From contig CAMVYG010000056.1 in the NCBI GenBank assembly GCA_947171615.1, positions 1 through 11,324 of the forward strand: a stretch of DNA of 11,324 nt. Reading direction: 5' to 3'. Below, piece after piece: positions 7,366 through 11,324 of this stretch. This DNA comes from an uncultured Clostridia bacterium. GTDB lineage: Bacteria > Bacillota > Clostridia > Oscillospirales > Acutalibacteraceae. The notes under the pieces are model-generated. The model was given only the letters and a program-made list of their open reading frames with translations, did no database searches and had not been told where the DNA came from. The translations under genes were made by a program, and so were the position numbers. Each line of letters begins with the position of its first letter. Position 1 is the stretch's first letter.

Positions 7366-7572
7366 TTTATAATTTTTCACTGCACTTATTGTCATTACTG
7401 AGAAGAAGACTCTGCGAGTCTTCACACAGTGACGAAGAATCTCGATTAGCTGAGACTGACGGACAAAGAGATTTTTTTAATCGCTGGCAAGATATTGTCG
7501 AGATCCTTCACCGCGAAGAGGCGAAGCCTCTTCTGTTCAGGATGACAGCGAGTGCACGTGAAAGTATAAATT
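7364..7572 (-). repeat. Intergenic repeat core B, copy 2 (inverted relative to copy 1), MITE-like
   Basis: This ~209-bp core has imperfect terminal inverted repeats of about 35 bp, opening AATTTATA (7364-7371) and closing TATAAATT (7565-7572), each followed inward by a TTTCAC/TGCACT/TGTCAT series. The right half (7537-7568) is the exact reverse complement of 2575-2606, and 7482-7509 matches the reverse complement of 2620-2648 closely, so the core lies in the opposite direction to copy 1. It holds two perfect mini-hairpins: GAAGACTC-TGC-GAGTCTTC (7405-7423) and GAAGAGGC-GAA-GCCTCTTC (7515-7533). It encodes no credible protein. Confidence 0.75.
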
Positions 7573-7593
7573 ACCAAGCCAATCACTACCACA

Positions 7594-7620
7594 CTGTCAT
7601 CTCTTCTCAGGGAAGGATCA
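7594..7620 (+). repeat. Possible decayed TGTCATC...GAAGGATC half-element
   Basis: CTGTCATCTCTTCTCAG followed by GGAAGGATC resembles the half-element of core B (TGTCATCCTGA, then GAAGGATCTC) with the central hairpin lost. It lies about 20 bases beyond core B copy 2. The match is short and could be chance or a remnant. Confidence 0.3.
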
Positions 7621-7624
7621 CGGT

Positions 7625-7638
7625 AAGAAAATTTTCTT
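7625..7638. promoter_or_regulatory. 14-bp perfect palindrome upstream of the oxidoreductase gene
   Basis: AAGAAAATTTTCTT is a perfect 7+7 palindrome about 40 bases before the start codon at 7678. Its place just outside the ribosome binding site would suit a repressor operator, but no clear -10/-35 pair is visible around it, and AT-rich palindromes of this size can arise by chance. The rest of 7573-7660 shows no recognisable site. Confidence 0.3.
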
Positions 7639-7677
7639 GGCAGTTTATTAAATTGATTTTTGAAAGGAGTGCTTACC

Positions 7678-8649
7678 ATGCTGCACGCCGCTATTTTAGG
7701 CGCCGGCGGAATGGGCCGTTTACATGCAAAAAATCTCAGCTCTATCGATTCAGTCTCCCTTAAGGCGGTCTGCGATGTTCAGGAAAGCGCCGCCGCAGAG
7801 CTGGCAGAAAGCTACAACGCCCGGGCATACACCGATTTTGAGGAAATGCTCCATACGGAGAAGCCGGACGTTTTATTTGTCTGCCTGCCGCCCTTCGCCC
7901 ATCACGGGGAGGTGGAAAAAGCCGCTCGCGCCGGGGTTCACATCTTTCTGGAAAAGCCCCTGGCCCTTACCGAGGAGGCCGCCTGCCAAATGGTACAGGC
8001 CGTAAAGGAGAGCGGAGTGATCACCCAGGTGGGGTATCATTACCGCTTTGGCGGAGCCGTGCGCCGGCTCTGCTCTCTGATTGAATCAGGCGAAGCGGGA
8101 AGACCCGTGCTGTTTAACGCCAGATATGAATGCAATTCCCTGCACAGCCCCTGGTGGAGAAAGAAGGAACAGTGCGGCTCTCAGCTGCTGGAGCAGGCCA
8201 TTCACCTGTATGATATGGCCATTTATCTCATGGGAACGCCGGTATCCGCCATGGGGTATATGGCGAATCTCTGCCATACCCATGTGCCGGATTACACCAT
8301 CGAGGATGTAAGCGCCGCGGTAATGCGTTTCCAAAGCGGCGCATTCGGAACGATCACGGCTACCAACTGCGCAGTACCCGAAAGGTGGGAGAACCCCTTC
8401 ACGGTGGTGTTTGAAAAGGTGACTGCGCATTTTACCGACCCGAATCACGCGGTGTTCCATGATACCGGGAAAGAAAAGACGGAAGAAACCGTGGTTTCCT
8501 GCGATGTGGATATGTACCGGGAAGAGGTCAAAGCGTTTATGGAAAGCGTACAGGCAAAGGAACCCAGCTCCTGCCCTATTGAAGAAGGATTAAAAAGCTT
8601 ACAGATCGTGGCAAGGCTGGCCGAAAGCAACGGAAAGGAAGTGCTGTAA
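7678..8649 (+). CDS. Gfo/Idh/MocA-family NAD(P)-dependent oxidoreductase
   Basis: This 323-residue cytoplasmic enzyme should oxidise or reduce a hydroxyl/keto group of a sugar or sugar derivative using a nicotinamide cofactor. The N-terminal Rossmann domain shows GAGGMGRLHA (Gly8-Gly13), an acidic Asp33 after the second strand (CDV) that favours NAD, and the family motif EKPLAL with Lys93. The C-terminal domain has GSQLLEQAIHLYD (167-179), with Glu172 and His176 in the usual Asp/His catalytic region; the LEQATH-type variant is common. I chose ATG 7678, preceded by GAAAGGAG (7662-7669) at 8 bases, over an in-frame TTG at 7660 that falls on the ribosome binding site. Its stop overlaps the next start (TAATG), so the two are co-translated. 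The substrate is unknown; members of this family make 3-keto-glycosides, act on inositols, or reduce ketosugars. Confidence 0.95.
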   Translation: MLHAAILGAGGMGRLHAKNLSSIDSVSLKAVCDVQESAAAELAESYNARAYTDFEEMLHTEKPDVLFVCLPPFAHHGEVEKAARAGVHIFLEKPLALTEEAACQMVQAVKESGVITQVGYHYRFGGAVRRLCSLIESGEAGRPVLFNARYECNSLHSPWWRKKEQCGSQLLEQAIHLYDMAIYLMGTPVSAMGYMANLCHTHVPDYTIEDVSAAVMRFQSGAFGTITATNCAVPERWENPFTVVFEKVTAHFTDPNHAVFHDTGKEKTEETVVSCDVDMYREEVKAFMESVQAKEPSSCPIEEGLKSLQIVARLAESNGKEVL

Positions 8650-9683
8650 TGGGAAACATGGTAGTCATTCATGGGCCGAGAGCCTTAGGCTATGCGGACA
8701 CGGAGGACCGTGCCCTGAAGGAAGGCGAGGTACGCCTCCAAATGCTGTATTCCGGGATCAGCGCCGGCACTCAGCTCACCTTATATCGCGGCAATAATCC
8801 CTACTTAAAAAAGTCCTTTAACGCCCGGTACCGTGTTTTTGTAGATCCTCCGGAGGGCGTAACCCCTTACCCCATCCCCGGGGCATGGGCCTATGAAGAG
8901 GTGGGCCGCGTCTGCGAGATCGGCCCCAACGTTACAAAGGTCTCCCCGGGCATGGTGGTATACGGCACCTGGGGCCACAGAACCTCTCAGATCGTCACAG
9001 AGGAATACTGCCTGGACCATCTGCTCTCAGAAAAGCTGGATCCCGTTCTGGGTATTTATTCTCAGATGGGTGCGATTGCCATGAACGCCATTTTGGACGC
9101 CGATATCCATGTGGGAGAAACCGTTGCCGTATTCGGGCAGGGTGTTCCCGGACAGATCGTTTCCCAGCTGGCCCGGTTAAACGGCGCAGATGTGATCGTG
9201 GTGGATCGCAGCGACTATCGCCTGAACAAGGCAAAGGAGCTGGGAGCCTCTGTGACCCTGAATTCCGACCGCTGTGACGCGGCGCTGGAGATCAAAAAAA
9301 TGACCGGGCGGGGCGCAGACAAAGCCATAGAGATCTCCGGCGCTCCCAGGGCCCTTCACGCCGCTATTCGGTGCTGTTCCTACAACAGCAAGGTCATCTG
9401 TTCCGGTTTTCTGACCCAGGAAGCCGCCGGGCTGGTACTGGGAGAGGAATTCCACCACAACCGCATTCAACTGATCTGCTCGCAGATCGAAAACACAGGC
9501 CCCCACGTGCGGGACGCCTGGGACCGTATCCGAATGGAAAAAAATATTTACCGCCTCTGTGAGGAAGGCAGGCTTGATCTGCTTTCCCTTATTACCCACC
9601 GGTTCCGGTACACGGAAGCGGAAAAGGCCTATCAAATGCTGGACAGCTCCATGGAATGCCTGCAAACGGTATTGGAGTTTTAA
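8649..9683 (+). CDS. Medium-chain dehydrogenase lacking zinc ligands (BchC/bi-domain-oxidoreductase-like)
   Basis: This 344-residue protein belongs to the medium-chain dehydrogenase/reductase superfamily and should use NAD(H) on a small alcohol or ketone. The GroES-like N-terminal part has SGISAGTQL (from residue 35), where classical enzymes have a CGICGTD-type motif with the catalytic zinc Cys, and WAYEEVG (80-86), where they have GHE; the four-Cys structural zinc lobe is also absent. The Rossmann part has GQGVPG (163-168) and Asp186 ending the second strand (VIVVDRSD), which favours NAD. The pattern SGIS.GT resembles BchC-like and bi-domain oxidoreductase proteins. AAGGAAG (8635-8641) precedes the ATG, which overlaps the upstream stop by one base. 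The tight pairing with a Gfo/Idh/MocA gene suggests consecutive or joint action. A strong hairpin follows about 90 bp downstream. Confidence 0.9.
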   Translation: MGNMVVIHGPRALGYADTEDRALKEGEVRLQMLYSGISAGTQLTLYRGNNPYLKKSFNARYRVFVDPPEGVTPYPIPGAWAYEEVGRVCEIGPNVTKVSPGMVVYGTWGHRTSQIVTEEYCLDHLLSEKLDPVLGIYSQMGAIAMNAILDADIHVGETVAVFGQGVPGQIVSQLARLNGADVIVVDRSDYRLNKAKELGASVTLNSDRCDAALEIKKMTGRGADKAIEISGAPRALHAAIRCCSYNSKVICSGFLTQEAAGLVLGEEFHHNRIQLICSQIENTGPHVRDAWDRIRMEKNIYRLCEEGRLDLLSLITHRFRYTEAEKAYQMLDSSMECLQTVLEF

Positions 9684-9770
9684 CGAAAGAACAAAGTGGA
9701 GCACCCCATCGGCTGAATGACGCGAAAGAGCAGACAGCCGCACATGGTCTCCCCAAAAGCAAGGTGCGGA

Positions 9771-9809
9771 AATCCCCCTATGCAGTTTTATCCTGCATAG
9801 GGGGATTTT
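9771..9809 (+). terminator. Strong hairpin terminator between convergent units
   Basis: AATCCCCCTATGCAG (9771-9785) and CTGCATAGGGGGATT (9793-9807) form a perfect 15-bp stem with the 7-base loop TTTTATC, extendable by one A-T pair. It is followed by TTTTA on the plus strand, a short U-run, so it best terminates the dehydrogenase operon. The minus-strand tail (TTTCCGC) is poor, but the stem may still stop read-through from the convergent ABC permease gene ending at 9834. A weaker stem CGGCTG/CAGCCG (9710-9715, 9735-9740) lies just upstream. Confidence 0.85.
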
Positions 9810-9833
9810 AGTCTATCGGCGTTTTTTATGGAA

Positions 9834-11048
9834 TCAATCCACCTTTGTCAGCAGAGCCATGGCGTCAAAGTGAAGCAGAGAGCAGAGGGCCAGACCGGCG
9901 CCCAGGGCAGCACAAAGAAGAAACAACCCGCAGATCAAAAGGGCAGTGAGCATGGGCAGCCCCGCAGCCAGAACCATAACGGGCAGAGCTATGACACAGC
10001 CCAGCAAGTCTGAGAGGAACACACCGAAAAAGTGGGAAACCGCCACTCCGCCCCTTGACCGCCCCAGGGATATGGCAATGGCCATATCCCGCCGGGAGCT
10101 GCGCAGGGTAAGGAAGGTCACCAGCGTGATAAGCCCGATGACCAGCACAAAAAACGGGATCAGAAAGGTGCGGTAGGCAGCAAGGTTTTCTTCGATCTCC
10201 CCCACAGCCTTGATAAACAGCTTATCTTCTATGGAAAGGGCGTCTCCCACATTGCTGAATTCCGCACCCTCGCTGGGCTCCACAAAGCCGGCCTCCCCCA
10301 TTTTCTCCTTAAAGGCATTTAAGTGCAGAGGCTCGCTGACCAGCGCAAAGCAGGAATCATAGCTGAAAAATTTCAGGCCGGCTGTTTCCGCTTCCGCCCG
10401 CATCCATGCCACCGGCAGCAGCATGGTAACGGGGCTTTCCTCTTCTTTTTCGTTTGTGTAAATTCCTGCCACAGTAACGGGGTGATCGGAGATCTGCTGA
10501 TACCCCACATCCGGGATATAGAGATAAATGGGCGTTTCTATTTGATCTCCCAATTCTATTTCATGATCTTTGGCGTACACGCCGTCCAACAAACATTTTG
10601 CTTCCTTGCCCTTTAAGCAATCGGCGCTTTCATCGTTCAGATAATGGTAAGTTACCTTCTTCATGGGAAAAGCTTCCAGACAGTTAACGCCCACGATCTG
10701 CAAATCTCCGCCCATAAACTCTCCGGCTTCCTCGTTCTCCTTTTGCAGCGCCTCGTCCAGAGCCGCGGCGGCAGTGGCAGTCACGCGGATCTCCCGTACC
10801 CCGGCCTCGCAGAAGGCGTCATAATATTTATTGAGGATCATCAAGCCGCTGGATCGCGTTCCGTCCTCACTGACGATGCGGGCAGTTACCGGAACGGATT
10901 CCCCCATGGTTTCCAAAGCAGCCTGGCTCTGCCGGATATTCCCCAAATACAAAGCCATGCTGCCGCAGAGCAGCGCCGCCACCAGAATCAGTAATAAAGT
11001 ACGGCTCCGGCTTCTCAGCAAACGATATTTGATCTCCGTAAATAGCAT
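9834..11048 (-). CDS. FtsX/MacB-type ABC transporter permease
   Basis: This 404-residue membrane protein has the standard MacB/FtsX layout: a first span at about residues 17-36 (TLLLILVAALLCGSMALYLG), a large external domain of about 250 residues (MacB periplasmic-core-like), then three C-terminal spans at about 295-315, 340-363 and 368-392. Typical cytoplasmic positives follow the second span (LRSSRRDMAIAISLGRSRGG). The N-terminus EIKYRLLRSRSRT is the usual cytoplasmic lead of such permeases, so the start is probably right although no Shine-Dalgarno sequence precedes the ATG at 11046-11048. It is transcribed towards the dehydrogenase operon and has no evident link to sugar use. The second permease end lies 89 bp upstream. 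The ATPase partner is not in the window. Such proteins export peptides or lipids, or transmit signals; which is unknown. Confidence 0.9.
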   Translation of the reverse strand: MLFTEIKYRLLRSRSRTLLLILVAALLCGSMALYLGNIRQSQAALETMGESVPVTARIVSEDGTRSSGLMILNKYYDAFCEAGVREIRVTATAAAALDEALQKENEEAGEFMGGDLQIVGVNCLEAFPMKKVTYHYLNDESADCLKGKEAKCLLDGVYAKDHEIELGDQIETPIYLYIPDVGYQQISDHPVTVAGIYTNEKEEESPVTMLLPVAWMRAEAETAGLKFFSYDSCFALVSEPLHLNAFKEKMGEAGFVEPSEGAEFSNVGDALSIEDKLFIKAVGEIEENLAAYRTFLIPFFVLVIGLITLVTFLTLRSSRRDMAIAISLGRSRGGVAVSHFFGVFLSDLLGCVIALPVMVLAAGLPMLTALLICGLFLLCAALGAGLALCSLLHFDAMALLTKVD

Positions 11049-11137
11049 AGTTATACCATCTGCTTTTGCAGATCAAAACTGCCTGCAAAACGCATCCTTT
11101 CTTTGAGAATTGTGACCGCTCTTGTCAAGTGGTGATT
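11049..11137 (-). promoter_or_regulatory. 89-bp leader with overlapping hairpins and promoter-like boxes
   Basis: Read on the minus strand this spacer contains TTGACA (11128-11123) with no good -10 at 16-18 bases, then two mutually exclusive stems: TTTTGCAG/CTGCAAAA (plus-strand 11064-11071 with 11083-11090) and ATCTGC-AAAA-GCAGAT (11058-11073). TATAAC lies just before the ATG. There is no ribosome binding site. A short open stretch (ATG at 11094-11092 to the TAA two bases before the permease ATG) would encode a 14-residue peptide but lacks a properly spaced ribosome binding site. A regulatory role is inferred. Confidence 0.3.
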
Positions 11138-11324
11138 TTATTCTTCTTTCCCGCCTAACAATAGGATGGGGTCTATCTTCAAATTTCGGTTCACAAGAAT
11201 CACTGCCAGCAGAAGCACAAAGAGCCACAAAGCGGCAGGAGCGGCAAGATACAGCCACACGGAAGCCGCCTCTGCTTCTTCGGTAATCTCCTGCCGGGCT
11301 TCCCCGGCGGCCCACAGGCTGTAT
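11138..11324 (-). CDS. Second ABC transporter permease, FtsX-like (partial, C-terminal 61 residues)
   Basis: Read on the minus strand from the right edge, one frame is open to the TAA at 11140-11138. It gives YSLWAAGEARQEITEEAEAA (first 20 residues), then a membrane span (about residues 22-45: VWLYLAAPAALWLFVLLLAV), then a short positively charged tail NRNLKIDPILLLGGKEE. A last span followed by '...dPi.lLg.ke' is the usual C-terminus of MacB/FtsX-type permeases, so this is probably the preceding member of a permease pair with the gene at 9834-11048. The other minus-strand frame open here (a Gly/Arg-rich reading) is a shadow. Only the tail is visible, so family assignment is moderate. Confidence 0.7.
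   Translation of the reverse strand, partial: YSLWAAGEARQEITEEAEAASVWLYLAAPAALWLFVLLLAVILVNRNLKIDPILLLGGKEE

Noticed and set aside
2488..7620. CRISPR array
   Set aside because: Only two copies of each repeat 4.8 kb apart, no regular short spacers and no cas genes.
7338..7763. 141-residue plus-strand open frame between hydrolase and oxidoreductase
   Set aside because: It translates core B and runs out of frame into the well-supported oxidoreductase gene; no family traits and no start signal.
11073..11315. 80-residue Gly/Arg-rich minus-strand frame at the right edge
   Set aside because: The neighbouring frame gives a membrane span and an FtsX-like tail ending in a stop at 11140-11138, a far better reading.

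Overview
The window looks like chromosomal DNA from a low-to-mid GC Gram-positive anaerobe of the Clostridia, plausibly an Oscillospiraceae-like gut lineage. The grounds are a lipoprotein-anchored LplA/LplB-type sugar importer, a YesN/YesM-type two-component system, strong AGGAGG-type ribosome binding sites, and intergenic repeats with TCATCCTGA...GAAGGATCTCGA cores of a kind I associate with such genomes. This placement is inference; there is no rRNA or marker gene in the window.

Layout. On the minus strand at the left are a carbohydrate ABC permease (cut by the window edge) and, upstream of it, its lipoprotein solute-binding protein. A divergent control region of about 560 bp (2249-2812) separates these from a plus-strand run: an AraC-type response regulator, a sensor histidine kinase of the His_kinase/HATPase class, and a cytoplasmic, divergent alpha-amylase-superfamily (GH13-like) protein whose start lies inside the kinase gene. 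After a second long intergenic region (7261-7677) come a Gfo/Idh/MocA oxidoreductase and a medium-chain dehydrogenase, joined by a TAATG overlap. A strong hairpin terminator at 9771-9807 closes this part. Convergent to it on the minus strand is an unrelated module: a 404-residue FtsX/MacB-type ABC permease and the C-terminal end of a second one, cut by the right edge.

How the parts may work together. The likely reading is one carbohydrate utilisation locus. A surface lipoprotein and permease import an oligosaccharide or glycoside, the two-component system senses a related ligand outside the cell and controls the divergent importer promoter (good -10, poor -35, so probably activator-dependent), and the GH13-like protein and the two NAD-type dehydrogenases process the imported sugar inside. 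The substrate cannot be read from the sequence.

The most unusual features are: (1) two homologous composite repeats that flank the response regulator-kinase-hydrolase block, in which an 86-bp palindromic module lies in the same orientation but the adjoining ~200-bp core lies in opposite orientation; (2) variable but perfectly self-complementary mini-hairpins at equivalent places in those cores; (3) a GH13-like enzyme lacking residues that are nearly invariant in GH13; and (4) a zinc-ligand-free dehydrogenase coupled to a Gfo/Idh/MocA partner.
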